Made by a program: the position numbers and the translations under genes. Shown here in pieces: positions 52,701-60,625 of a stretch of DNA of 64,000 bases. The stretch lies in NCBI GenBank assembly GCA_965198995.1, contig CBDAQG010000001.1, positions 1 to 64,000 of the forward strand, written 5' to 3'. The notes below the pieces were generated by a model. That model saw nothing but the letters and a program-made list of their open reading frames with translations, was not told where the DNA came from and did not search any database. Source of the DNA: CAXMMR01 sp965198995. GTDB taxonomy: Bacteria > Pseudomonadota > Alphaproteobacteria > Acetobacterales > Acetobacteraceae. Position 1 is the first letter of the stretch, and each line of letters begins with the position of its first letter.

Positions 52701-54290
52701 GACCGCCCGGTGCTGTTCGCCGGCTTCTACTGGCCGGAGAACCATGATGGGGTGGTGCGGCGCTGGACCGGGCCGCACTTCTCGATCCTGGTGCCGGCCG
52801 ACGCCTGCGTGCTGCGCCTGGCCGGTTGGGTCTCGCAAGCCAAGCGCCTGCATGTCGACGTGCTGCGCCTGCCCTCGACGCCCCGCTTGAACCCCGACTT
52901 GAACACCGACCTCAGCGCCGACGGCCTCGCGTCGGCCACCGCCGGCCTCGACGATGGGCTGTTGCGGCTCGGCCGGCTGGAGCAGCGGCTCAGTGGCAAC
53001 TTCGTCACTAATTTCAGCCTGCCCGCGCCGTCCGCCGACGCTGTGGGCGACGTCGCCGCCACCGGCCTGCTGCTGCTGCGGCTCTCCGTCGAGGAGACGC
53101 AGTCGCCTGGCGACCATCGCCCCTTTGGCGTGCTGCTGGACGCGGTGTCGATCCTGCGCGATGCCGACACGATGGCGAGCCGCGCGGGCACGTTCAGGCG
53201 GCTTGAGGAACGGTCTGCCGACTTCGCCGCTGAAAACGAGCGGGCGCTGCGGGCGATGGATTTCGCCGGCTGGGTCACCGCGCTCAGCGACATCGCCGCC
53301 CAGCGATCGCCCACCATCGAGGCGGCGTTCGCGACGGTGCGTGGTCCGCACTCGGCCGCCCTGCAGGCCTGGCTCGCCGAGCATGGCGGCGACTATGACG
53401 TCGCGCTCGTCCAGGGCGTGCCGTTCGACGTGGTGCCGAGCGCCGTCGCCACGCTCGCCGCCCTGCCGAACCCCCCGCGCCTGGTGACGCTGCCGCATTT
53501 CCACGCCGACGACCGCTTCTATCACTGGCGCCGCTTCGCCGACAGCTTCGCCAAGGCCGACGCGACACTGGTGTTCACCCCGAGCCTGCCGGCGCTGCTC
53601 GCCGCCGGCGACCCGGCGCTGCAACGCCGGTTTGCCGTCGTGCCGGGCGGCGGCGTGCGTCCTGACGAGCATGCCGATGCGGCGGCGCACCGGCGCTTTG
53701 CCGAGGCGCATCCGGGCGGGCGGCCGTTCTTCCTGGTGCTTGGCCGCAAGACCCCCTCGAAAGGCTACCGCCGCGTGCTCGCCGCCCACGCCGCCCGCCG
53801 GAGCGCCGATCCAGACAGCCCCGACCTCGTGCTGATCGGCCCGGACGAGGACGGTCAGTCGGTCGACGCGCCTGGCGCCGTCTATCTCGGCCGCCAGCCC
53901 CGCGAGGTCATCCGCGGTGCGCTCGCCGCCTGCATCGCCGTCATCACCATGAGCGAGAGCGAGAGCTTCGGCATCGTGCTGTGCGAGGCCTGGCTGTTCG
54001 GCCGGCCGGTCATCGCCAACGCCGCCTGCTACTCGTTCCGCGACCTCGTCGATGACGGGCATACCGGCCTGCTGGTCCACACCGACGCCGAGCTCGCCAC
54101 CGCCATGGGCCGCCTGGCCGAAAACGCGACGTTGGCGGACGCGATGGGCCAAGCCGGCTATCAGACCGTCCAGGACACCTACACCTGGCCCCACGTCGCC
54201 GACGCCATCGCCGACGTGCTGTGGCCCACTGTCCAGGCGGACCCGGCCCCAGCCCACGACCGTGCGCTGGAAGCCGCGGACGCCGATTAG
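49788..54290 (+). CDS. 1500-residue protein with three glycosyltransferase (GT4-like) modules
   Basis: Module 1 (about 1-430) begins MRLLVLNFFPAFSPPSSGGE and has RPRLLFTGSAHPPNVEAAHF, LIRLGPFD and LKALEALGAG. Module 2 (about 433-850) begins VLALNDYAVLSGNSGGMARV and has VIAGFLGSAHGPNVEAALFI and SSLKLPDYMAHGLPSLSTPA. Module 3 (about 855-1490) begins RLLVVTYRYTEPTLGGAEEY and ends with FFLVLGRKTPSKGYRRVLAA, VYLGRQPREVIRGALAACIA and ESFGIVLCEAWLFGRPVIAN. Each looks like a full GT4/GT-B unit, so the protein could add several sugars in turn. It starts at a GTG overlapping the DUF4214-like gene. The acceptor is unknown. Confidence 0.85.
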   Translation: MRLLVLNFFPAFSPPSSGGELRLGSLYRAVSTRHTVTLLTSTDFGARHEEIRHTPSFTEWRFPKDQLWAQAYATLQGMGLAGDLAGLAFALAVSDPDCALRRLARELAPEMDRVIHEFPFSEPVFADVANADAAGPRSAPREVYNSHNFETSLLGSVVHGAGFDAALLKLMRLEGNLARRAELVLATSAEDAEKFRLFYGVPAERLAICPNGFDAAELEPVAHARASGLGRRPGRSAATEIAEIPASVGHEAWLPAVSPVRRPRLLFTGSAHPPNVEAAHFLATLAAALPECDVVLAGSVGSALEASAAPGSLPANLIRLGPFDPATKQRLLIDADLFVNSVTLGSGTSLKALEALGAGLAMVSTAAGVRGLGVEPGVQAAIVERSRFARTIRALLADPAACARLAASGRELAERRFTWSAIADALATRLESVAAPTGTAPLVLALNDYAVLSGNSGGMARVRGLLGQAGAEVVLVSFGATAEFVLLEPGLLHVTLPKTAAHLSFEQALSDGQPVSANDVAAALFVGANPLMAAVLPQLAHRASVVLLEHCYMAPALDLIAPASLPVVYSSHNVETTHKPPLLAGHAAQPSLSRFVARLEARLVGLAELIICCTEADARELTSLALDAAHARAAAANPAASPATIIVVPNGCAVPSQGPDAPAGLAEAQSRPRVIAGFLGSAHGPNVEAALFILRELAPRLPRVTFELVGGLCEAVAGGGPWPDNVRLRGVLDEADKSRALAGWTIALNPVTGGGGSSLKLPDYMAHGLPSLSTPAGARGFAVAEQGAGVVIEQHLFAHQLTALLAEPDQLAAMGERARRYAQEELSWRAVTSPYRAELARLLAPPTGRRAAPPDRPRLLVVTYRYTEPTLGGAEEYLVEVLQRLRPRVARLDLACVDVGPLTNHHHFATRAGPGEGVTRRLGELFDQLHCLAADAADEPTTLAHCRDLERAWTAEEELLLLPFARRLGLADRPVLFAGFYWPENHDGVVRRWTGPHFSILVPADACVLRLAGWVSQAKRLHVDVLRLPSTPRLNPDLNTDLSADGLASATAGLDDGLLRLGRLEQRLSGNFVTNFSLPAPSADAVGDVAATGLLLLRLSVEETQSPGDHRPFGVLLDAVSILRDADTMASRAGTFRRLEERSADFAAENERALRAMDFAGWVTALSDIAAQRSPTIEAAFATVRGPHSAALQAWLAEHGGDYDVALVQGVPFDVVPSAVATLAALPNPPRLVTLPHFHADDRFYHWRRFADSFAKADATLVFTPSLPALLAAGDPALQRRFAVVPGGGVRPDEHADAAAHRRFAEAHPGGRPFFLVLGRKTPSKGYRRVLAAHAARRSADPDSPDLVLIGPDEDGQSVDAPGAVYLGRQPREVIRGALAACIAVITMSESESFGIVLCEAWLFGRPVIANAACYSFRDLVDDGHTGLLVHTDAELATAMGRLAENATLADAMGQAGYQTVQDTYTWPHVADAIADVLWPTVQADPAPAHDRALEAADAD

Positions 54291-54414
54291 GCCAGGCAGA
54301 CGGCGTTGCCCTGTGACACGACCAAGCCCCGGTGTTTCATGGCATCCTGCCGGACGACCATCTCGCTCCTCGGCGAGCAACCTCGATCCGGCTCGTCACC
54401 AGTGGAGACCCTGC

Positions 54415-55086
54415 ATGGCTTATGACAAGCTCATCAGCCTGGGTGGAACATGTACGCCGACATGGCAGCTTCGCACGTTTTGCGGCAGCGACGCGCTTTA
54501 CCCGTTCGACTGGGTTCTGACACCGTTCGCGTCATTACTGCGGGTGCTTGAGAACGACTTTGCAGGTTTTGCTGACGTCGGGTGTTTTCATCTCTCCTGG
54601 GACCAGAAATCCGTCTACAACTCCCGCTACAACGTCTTGCATCACCACGACTTCCCGAGCGGCGCGGGTGGCACGATCGCCGATCATTGGCGCGACAAGA
54701 TCCCGCCTCTGCCGCGAAAATACGAGTTCATGATAGAGCGTTGGCGAGACGCGTTGGACGGGACATCCAGCGTCTTGTTCGTGCGCCACCAGGGACATTT
54801 CGAAACCGAGACCTGGCGCTGCAACGCCGACTTGTCGGCAGGCGACATGGACACGCTCTGCCGTCTTCTCGAGAAGACCTATCCGCACGTGGCGTTCGAC
54901 GTGCTGTTCGTCACGGCTGGCCATGCACAGGCAGCTCATCCGCGCGCCCGTCTCGCTCAGGTAGGGTGGGGCGAACAGGACTGGGAGAACCCGTCCGAAC
55001 GCTGGAAGGGCGCGACGCAGGATTGGCAACGCGCCCTTGCCAGCGCCAACGCCCTCCCGCCGACGCCAGCCTGGCGCAGCCCGTAG
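54415..55086 (+). CDS. DUF1796-like putative papain-like cysteine peptidase
   Basis: A 223-residue protein starting YDKLISLGGTCTPTWQLRTF then YPFDWVLTPF. That is the signature of the DUF1796 family (LGxxCxxAxxLR...aYPFDWl), in which the conserved Cys is proposed as a nucleophile of a papain-like fold. A conserved His region (NVLHHHDFP) and VLFVRHQGHFETE follow. Such genes are common among glycosyltransferase clusters, and their activity is unproven. ATG at 54415 fits the family N-terminus; it precedes the next gene by 14 bases. Confidence 0.75.
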   Translation: MAYDKLISLGGTCTPTWQLRTFCGSDALYPFDWVLTPFASLLRVLENDFAGFADVGCFHLSWDQKSVYNSRYNVLHHHDFPSGAGGTIADHWRDKIPPLPRKYEFMIERWRDALDGTSSVLFVRHQGHFETETWRCNADLSAGDMDTLCRLLEKTYPHVAFDVLFVTAGHAQAAHPRARLAQVGWGEQDWENPSERWKGATQDWQRALASANALPPTPAWRSP

Positions 55087-55100
55087 CAGCGGTTTGCGGC

Positions 55101-56480
55101 ATGAACTACGTCGCGGCCTTCCGGACCTACACCTGGAACGAGGGGACGAGAGAACTCGCACGCCGCTTCTTTCGGGCGACCAAAACCGCTCGTCAGGTCG
55201 TCCTTGCCGACGAGACGCATGGTCCACTCGGTATCGAGGAGTACGAGGTCATTTCACACACGCAGGACGTCGCCCATCTTGGCCTGTTGAACCATCCTGC
55301 TGACAACCCGCTGTGGTTCAACGTCGATTACGGCGTCTACGTCCTGAGAGACGCCCTTCCCGACTATGACTACTACCTGTTGTCCGAATCCGACCTTGCC
55401 GTGAACCTTGATCTGGCGCCGATGATGCGCATCGTCATGACGCAGCAGATCGATGTCGTTGCGCATGACATCAGGCCGTCGACGCCAGATTGGTACTGGC
55501 ATCGCGGCGGCGCCGCGATCTTCGCGCAGCCATGGCGGGCGCTGCTGTTCTTCATGGTCTTCTCACGCCGGGCCGTCGATCTGCTGTTTGACGCGCGGCG
55601 GCGGCAGGGGGTTGAGTATCAGGCTCGCAGGCTCGCCGCGTGGCCGTTCTGCGAGCCGTTCGTGCCGTCCGTTCTGAAGCAGGCGCAGATGCGGTTTGGC
55701 GAAATCGGCCAGTTCGCCGACGTGACCAACCTGCGCTTTCGCCCGAGAATCGCATTGGGTGACGAGCGCGCAAACCGCCCCGGCTCGCTCGTCCACTCCG
55801 TGCTGGCGGTTCCGCTTTATCTCAGAGCGGAGATCGGAGAGAACAAGCCGAGAGACTGGTTCGTGCAGGCAAGCGATTTGCGCCAGGCGCTGGACGGTCA
55901 CTCGCCGGCGGAGTACGCACCGTTGCTCTGCGCCGCCTTCAGGAAGCACCTGGACCATGCGGGCTTGGCGGAGTTCAAGAGGCAGATGGCGCTCGACCAA
56001 ATCGGTGACGACGACGGTCCGGCAGCGGCCGACCTTGCCTATTGCAAGCCCTCGATGACCAGCTCAACAAGCCCGTGGTCGCGCTCGCCGGATCCGCAGA
56101 TCGATGCTGCCGGCGCAAACGGGATCACCCTGCACGACGATTACGGCTTCCACACCGACGAGGAGACGAACCCCTGGTGGCTGGTCGATCTTCTGCAGTC
56201 CTTCGTCATCGACCGGCTCTGCATCGTCAATCGGACAAGCCATCAGGAGCGCTTCACGAGCTTCATGGTGCACAGCTCGTCGGATGGTCATGTCTGGCTG
56301 CTGCGGCACATGAAGCTCGACCTCTCCGCCGTGTCGGACCGGTCGGACAGGCCGCATCGCGTTGACTTCCCGGACCCGTTCGTTGCCCGACATGTGCGGC
56401 TGACCAGGCTTGGAACAGGCGTGCTGCACCTCCGCCGCATTCAGCTCTTCGGCCGGACGATCGGCCCGGGCACGGCATAG
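55101..56480 (+). CDS. glycosyltransferase-like protein with C-terminal discoidin-like domain
   Basis: A 459-residue protein. The first 250 residues begin MNYVAAFRTYTWNEGTRELA and contain YDYYLLSESDLAVNL, a DxD-like acidic motif, and WYWHRGGAAIF, as in cytosolic glycosyltransferases of small-genome families. The C-terminal 130 residues (GFHTDEETNPWWLVDLLQSF, then VNRTSHQERFTSFMVHSSSD, RHVRLTRLG and LHLRRIQLFG) look like an F5/8 type C (discoidin) carbohydrate-binding domain. No signal peptide. It lies between the DUF1796-like gene and a secreted protein, with a possible 1-base junction to the latter's upstream GTG. Confidence 0.65.
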   Translation: MNYVAAFRTYTWNEGTRELARRFFRATKTARQVVLADETHGPLGIEEYEVISHTQDVAHLGLLNHPADNPLWFNVDYGVYVLRDALPDYDYYLLSESDLAVNLDLAPMMRIVMTQQIDVVAHDIRPSTPDWYWHRGGAAIFAQPWRALLFFMVFSRRAVDLLFDARRRQGVEYQARRLAAWPFCEPFVPSVLKQAQMRFGEIGQFADVTNLRFRPRIALGDERANRPGSLVHSVLAVPLYLRAEIGENKPRDWFVQASDLRQALDGHSPAEYAPLLCAAFRKHLDHAGLAEFKRQMALDQIGDDDGPAAADLAYCKPSMTSSTSPWSRSPDPQIDAAGANGITLHDDYGFHTDEETNPWWLVDLLQSFVIDRLCIVNRTSHQERFTSFMVHSSSDGHVWLLRHMKLDLSAVSDRSDRPHRVDFPDPFVARHVRLTRLGTGVLHLRRIQLFGRTIGPGTA

Positions 56481-56536
56481 TGCCGGTTCCGCGATCAACC
56501 GGTTCGACGATGCGACGTCTCGCCCCAGGTCACAGC

Positions 56537-57697
56537 ATGCGCCGAATTTTCGGCATCGTCCTGACTTGGCTTGCACTGGGCGGCGTTGCTGCCGCCATGC
56601 AGACCTCCGACAGCCCCTACGACTGGCCGCAAGCGCTTGCAAAAGGCGTTCTCGACCTGTCATCCGACCGCTGGTCCGGCAGGGATCGAGGCGCCCTGGT
56701 CGCGCATCTGGCAGCGCTTGATCCCGGCATTGTCAATCGCTTCGCGTTCTTCTTCGGCGGCGCGTCGGAGGACGACCTCGTCGCCACGGCAGCCTTCGCC
56801 GCGACGGTGCATCAAGCCGTGCCAAGGGCGATCCTGGGAGCCACGCTGCCTGAGCTTATCCATGCCGATTACGCCCTCAGCACGTCATGCGGCGGCCGCG
56901 CGACATCGTTCGCAGCCGACGACATCACCGGTCGATCAGCGGGCAACTACCGCTGGCTGGACATGTCTCGGCCGCAGGCTGCGGCCTATTACGAGTGCCT
57001 CGGCGAACGCTACCTGGACATCGGCTTCAGCTTCATTCATTTCGAGAACTCCGGCACGGTGATCAGGAACTCTGCCAATCCGGCGCAGGCTTTGGCGGCC
57101 TACACGCAGCTCGCCCTCAACCTTCGCCGCCGCGCCGCCGACAAGGGCCGGCCGCTCTATCTGTCCGGTGATTTCACGACCGCCGCCGCTCTCAAGCTCG
57201 AAGCCGTCTACGAACCCAGCCGGTTCTACCACCTTGAGCCAGCCTACAAACGCTATCAGAACCGCGTGGCCCGGCCGGGCGCAGGCAACGGCTACTCCTA
57301 CGTGTTGTCGCCGGCGATTATCGAGGACCAGAAAGCCAAGCTCCCGGCGACCACGGCGGTGCTGTTCTACGTCGACAACTGGAACGACAAGGAAGACGAC
57401 CTGCGCCGGATGATGGAGCTTGATGCCGGCAACAGGCGCTTCATGATCGCGCAAAGCCTGGTCGTCGCCCGCCAGCATGGCGCTCTGTTTGTGCCGAGCC
57501 TGGACCACTGTGTCGGCTGCGTAGCACCCCGCCTCGTCGGCGATGCCTGCGAGATCCTACCGGACGGGCGAAGCCAGTATGACGCGCTCACCTGTGGTGA
57601 CATGCAGACCATCCGGCAAAACCTGCATGCCGAGCCAGCCCCTAAGCGCTCGCGACAGCATCCGGGGTCTGGCGCCGCAGTCCCCACGTCGCGCTAA
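56537..57697 (+). CDS. secreted protein of unknown function, possibly a TIM-barrel-like enzyme
   Basis: From the ATG at 56537, with an AGGTC site 7 bases upstream, the protein has a signal peptide (RRIFGIVLTWLALGGVAAA) and 386 residues. The mature part has alternating strands and helices (VNRFAFFFGG, GNYRWLDMSRPQ, FSFIHFENSG, RPLYLSGDFT, AVLFYVDNWNDKEDDLRRMM), compatible with a TIM-barrel glycoside-hydrolase-like fold, and Cys pairs that may form disulphides. I do not recognise the family. Upstream GTG/ATG alternatives at 56480 and 56513 give a weaker signal peptide. It ends by overlapping the convergent Core-2 gene by 4 bases. Confidence 0.6.
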   Translation: MRRIFGIVLTWLALGGVAAAMQTSDSPYDWPQALAKGVLDLSSDRWSGRDRGALVAHLAALDPGIVNRFAFFFGGASEDDLVATAAFAATVHQAVPRAILGATLPELIHADYALSTSCGGRATSFAADDITGRSAGNYRWLDMSRPQAAAYYECLGERYLDIGFSFIHFENSGTVIRNSANPAQALAAYTQLALNLRRRAADKGRPLYLSGDFTTAAALKLEAVYEPSRFYHLEPAYKRYQNRVARPGAGNGYSYVLSPAIIEDQKAKLPATTAVLFYVDNWNDKEDDLRRMMELDAGNRRFMIAQSLVVARQHGALFVPSLDHCVGCVAPRLVGDACEILPDGRSQYDALTCGDMQTIRQNLHAEPAPKRSRQHPGSGAAVPTSR

Positions 57698-58668
57698 TCG
57701 ACATCAGCAGCTTGCACACGTCGCTCGATGACGCGACGCAACGCCGCCGAGTCAGACCATTGAAGCTTCCGGGCAAAAAACGCGCTGGCGCTGTCGACCT
57801 CCTCGATCGTCGCATCGCTGAGCCAAATCGGGTCGCCCGCCCGCAACCGCAGATTGGTCGGCGAGACCGCGTCCTTCTCGGCGGCAGGAGCCTGCTCGAT
57901 CAGCGACTGAAAGAACGATTCGTCCGGGATCAGGATCGAGCTGAAGTAGCCGATAAACTCCCGCGTCGTCGAAGACCGCGCCAGCCACTCGCAGAGGCTG
58001 CGGCCAAACACAAACCATTGCCGCCCGCCGCGGTAGCGAACGACGTCGCCAAAAATCCGCCGGCGGTCCTCAGCCTCATGCCGGCTCAGGCCCCTGCAGT
58101 ACAGCGCCTTCGCCTGAACATCCTCGTAGCAGTGGAAATTCGGCCTGATCGTCCAGTTCATGACCGGCGATCGCGCGCCGGCGAAGCTGCTCAGCATCGC
58201 CGCGCTGGCCCGCAGAGCCGGAAAGGCCGGCGATCGCTCATAGGTGACGGCGTGTTCGGCGTTCGGATCGGGTTCCAGCCAGTCGACCCAGACGCCGCCA
58301 AAATACTGCAGGAAGTTGCGTTTTCCGCTCCGAGCGGCGAGGCTCAACTGCCGCATCATGGCCGCCTGCGACATCAGTGGCGCATCGCGCGCAGAAATGT
58401 TGATGAAGTGCGTCCAGGAGCCACTGTTCAGCAGTTGCTCCATGCCGCTCAGGATCGCCGACACAACCGTCATTCCGCCCCACACAACCGGCGGCGATCG
58501 AACGGTCGCAACGTTCGTGTAGGTCGCGCAGAGGCGCTGTGTGCGCGCGAGCACCTCGCCGTCGGCATCGACGGAGACGAGATATACGTTGTCAGGGTGC
58601 CAGATGAGCGGGAGCATCCACTCCAGGTATTCTGCCCCCTCATGCATCTGAACCAGATACGCTATCAT
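57694..58668 (-). CDS. Core-2/I-branching-type glycosyltransferase (GT14-like)
   Basis: A 324-residue protein with the Branch-family pattern: IAYLVQMHEGAEYLEWML, NVYLVSVDADGE, VVWGGMTVVSAILSGMEQLL, SWTHFINISARDAPLMSQAA, FPALRASAAM, and the C-terminal LIPDESFFQSLIEQAP with the acidic catalytic region. Bacterial members transfer xylose or N-acetylglucosamine-type sugars to branch positions. No membrane anchor is visible. It is convergent with the secreted-protein gene and preceded by repeats, and may decorate the same surface glycan as the enzymes at 49-57 kb. Confidence 0.85.
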   Translation of the reverse strand: MIAYLVQMHEGAEYLEWMLPLIWHPDNVYLVSVDADGEVLARTQRLCATYTNVATVRSPPVVWGGMTVVSAILSGMEQLLNSGSWTHFINISARDAPLMSQAAMMRQLSLAARSGKRNFLQYFGGVWVDWLEPDPNAEHAVTYERSPAFPALRASAAMLSSFAGARSPVMNWTIRPNFHCYEDVQAKALYCRGLSRHEAEDRRRIFGDVVRYRGGRQWFVFGRSLCEWLARSSTTREFIGYFSSILIPDESFFQSLIEQAPAAEKDAVSPTNLRLRAGDPIWLSDATIEEVDSASAFFARKLQWSDSAALRRVIERRVQAADVD

Positions 58669-59017
58669 GCCCCATCCCGCGTCAGAACGCGCCTCGCGAC
58701 CCTCACCCTGTTTCAGGTCCCAAGCAAGGCGGGGGGCGCGGCCCTCGACCTGCTGGGGTCTGAAGCCTGTCGGACGCCCTGAGCCATAGTCCGCCTCGTC
58801 AATGTTTCCAAAGCCTAGGCTTTGGTGGGTTCAAGGGGGCAAAGCCCCTTGCCTTCGCTTCAATCGGATTTCTCAAACCGACACTTAGCTCCTGTCGCGC
58901 AGGCCGGAGCCCACCCCTCCCGGCACCAATAGACAGTTTCAGCCTGTCATCAATGCTTCACTATTCGGCCGGCGTAATAGGCTGCCCATCGCCGCCTTGG
59001 ACGGCTAGACAGCCCGC
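58669..59017. other. 349-base divergent intergenic region with repeats
   Basis: No gene is supported. It holds the two repeat modules listed separately and, after about 58860, the presumed promoter of the TpsB-ExbB-ExbD-TonB operon. No phosphate-box-like or other clear operator was recognised by eye. Confidence 0.5.
58721..58858. repeat. GC-rich palindrome pair, copies 11 and 12
   Basis: The first copy (58721-58781) is a diverged form of GAGGGC...GCCCTC plus a degenerate second hairpin. The second (58805-58858) is CCAAAGCCTAGGCTTTGG and CAAGGGGGCAAAGCCCCTTG, the same variant as at 34909-34960. Here they sit in a divergent region, just upstream of the secretion operon. Confidence 0.8.
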
Positions 59018-60622
59018 ATGCCGCCGAGATCAACCGTCACAGAGCGCTTACGTTCCGCTCGCCGGCGATGCCTCGGATACGCACTCATCGCGACCCTCGG
59101 GATGGCGACCGCCCACGCCGCCGACGCCCCGACGGGCCGCACCTTTGACATCGAGGAGTTCCGCGTCACCGGCAACACCGTGCTGCCCACCCGCGCCATC
59201 GAGGCTGCGGTCTACCCCTTCCTCGGCCAGAACCGCAGCGTCGCCGACGTCGAGCGCGCCCGCGCCGCCCTCGATCAGGTCTACATGGCGAGCGGCTACC
59301 CGACCGTCTCGGCCGAGATCCCCGAGCAGCACGCCGCATCGGGCGTCATCACGCTGCATGTGGTCGAGCGCCGGGTCGGCCGGCTGCGCGTCACCGGCTC
59401 GCGCTACTTCCTGCTCAGCGACATCAAGCACGACGCGCCGTCGCTCGCCGAAGGCAGCGTGCCGCACATGCCCGACGTCCGGCGCGACATCATCTCGCTC
59501 AACGTGCTGCCCGACCGCACCGTCACGCCGGCGCTCAGTGCCGGTGCCGCGCCCGACACCGTCGATGTCGACCTGAAGGTCAGCGACCACCTGCCCTTCC
59601 ACGGCACCCTGGAGGTCGACAACCGCCAGAGCGTCGGCACCGAGCCGCTGCGGCTGACCGGCACGGCGCGCTACGACAACCTGTTCCAGCGCGGCGACAG
59701 CATCGCCGGCTCGTTCCAGGTGGCGCCGCAGCGGCCGGCGGACGCCACGGTGTACTCGGTCTCCTACCTCTACAACGTGCCGAACAGCCGGCTGCAGGTG
59801 CTGGCCACCTACCTGCGCTCGAACAGCAACGTCTCCAGCGTCGGCGCCTCCAACGTCGTCGGCCGCGGCGACGATGCCGGGCTGCGGCTGCTGGTGCCGC
59901 TGCTCGGCGCCACCGGCTTCGTGCAGTCGCTCAGCATCGGCGGCGACTACAAGAAGTTCAACGAGGACGTCACCCTGGCGAGCAGCACGCTGGGCTCGCC
60001 GGTCACCTACTACCCGCTTGGCATCAGCTACTCCGCCGCCTGGAGCGACACCCGCTCGAACACCGGCCTGCTCGCCAGCCTGGTGTTGGCGCCACGCGGG
60101 CTCGGCAGCGACAACGCCGCGTTCGACAATCGGCGATACGACGCCAACTCGAACTTCATCGTCGCCCGGGCTGACCTCGCCGGCAGCCAGACCCTGGTCT
60201 ACGGCGTGCAATTGTATGGGCACGTCGCCGCCCAGGTCTCGCCTGATCCGCTGATCAGCAACGAGCAGCTCAGCCTTGGCGGGCTCGACAGCGTGCGCGG
60301 CTACCAGGAGAGCGAGGCGCTGGGCGACACCGGCGGCTTCGGCCAGGTCGAGCTGCGCAGCCCGTCGGTCGCGGCCGAGCTCAGCGACCGGGTCGACGAG
60401 GCGCGCGCCTTCCTGTTCACCGATGGCGGGGTGGCGCGCCTGCACCGTGCGCTGCCCGACCAGATGGACCACGTGCATCTCGCCGCCTCGGGCGCCGGCG
60501 TGCGGGTGCGGGTGTTCGACGACCTCAACGCCGAGCTGCTCGACGCGGTGACGCTCAATCGCGGCCCGTCAACGCCGAGCGGCGACGACCGCCTGCTGTT
60601 TCGCGTCTTCGGAGTGTTCTGA
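59018..60622 (+). CDS. TpsB/FhaC-type two-partner secretion outer-membrane protein
   Basis: A 534-residue outer-membrane protein with a signal peptide (cleaved near AHA, residue 34). Two POTRA-like domains follow at about 42-195 (FDIEEFRVTGNTVLPTRAIE and VGRLRVTGSRYFLLSDI), then a 16-strand barrel of the Omp85/ShlB kind with the conserved GLDSVRGYQESEALGDTG (VRGY/F motif) and a terminal strand ending RVFGVF. Such proteins translocate a large TpsA protein or, in some branches, act with a TonB system. It is the first gene of a coupled operon with ExbB, ExbD and TonB. No TpsA is in the window. Confidence 0.9.
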   Translation: MPPRSTVTERLRSARRRCLGYALIATLGMATAHAADAPTGRTFDIEEFRVTGNTVLPTRAIEAAVYPFLGQNRSVADVERARAALDQVYMASGYPTVSAEIPEQHAASGVITLHVVERRVGRLRVTGSRYFLLSDIKHDAPSLAEGSVPHMPDVRRDIISLNVLPDRTVTPALSAGAAPDTVDVDLKVSDHLPFHGTLEVDNRQSVGTEPLRLTGTARYDNLFQRGDSIAGSFQVAPQRPADATVYSVSYLYNVPNSRLQVLATYLRSNSNVSSVGASNVVGRGDDAGLRLLVPLLGATGFVQSLSIGGDYKKFNEDVTLASSTLGSPVTYYPLGISYSAAWSDTRSNTGLLASLVLAPRGLGSDNAAFDNRRYDANSNFIVARADLAGSQTLVYGVQLYGHVAAQVSPDPLISNEQLSLGGLDSVRGYQESEALGDTGGFGQVELRSPSVAAELSDRVDEARAFLFTDGGVARLHRALPDQMDHVHLAASGAGVRVRVFDDLNAELLDAVTLNRGPSTPSGDDRLLFRVFGVF

Positions 60623-60625
60623 GCC

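Noticed and set aside
50844..54380. 1178-residue antisense open frame
   Set aside because: It is the reverse-strand shadow of the triple glycosyltransferase; Arg/Gly/Gln/His-rich composition and no recognisable motif.
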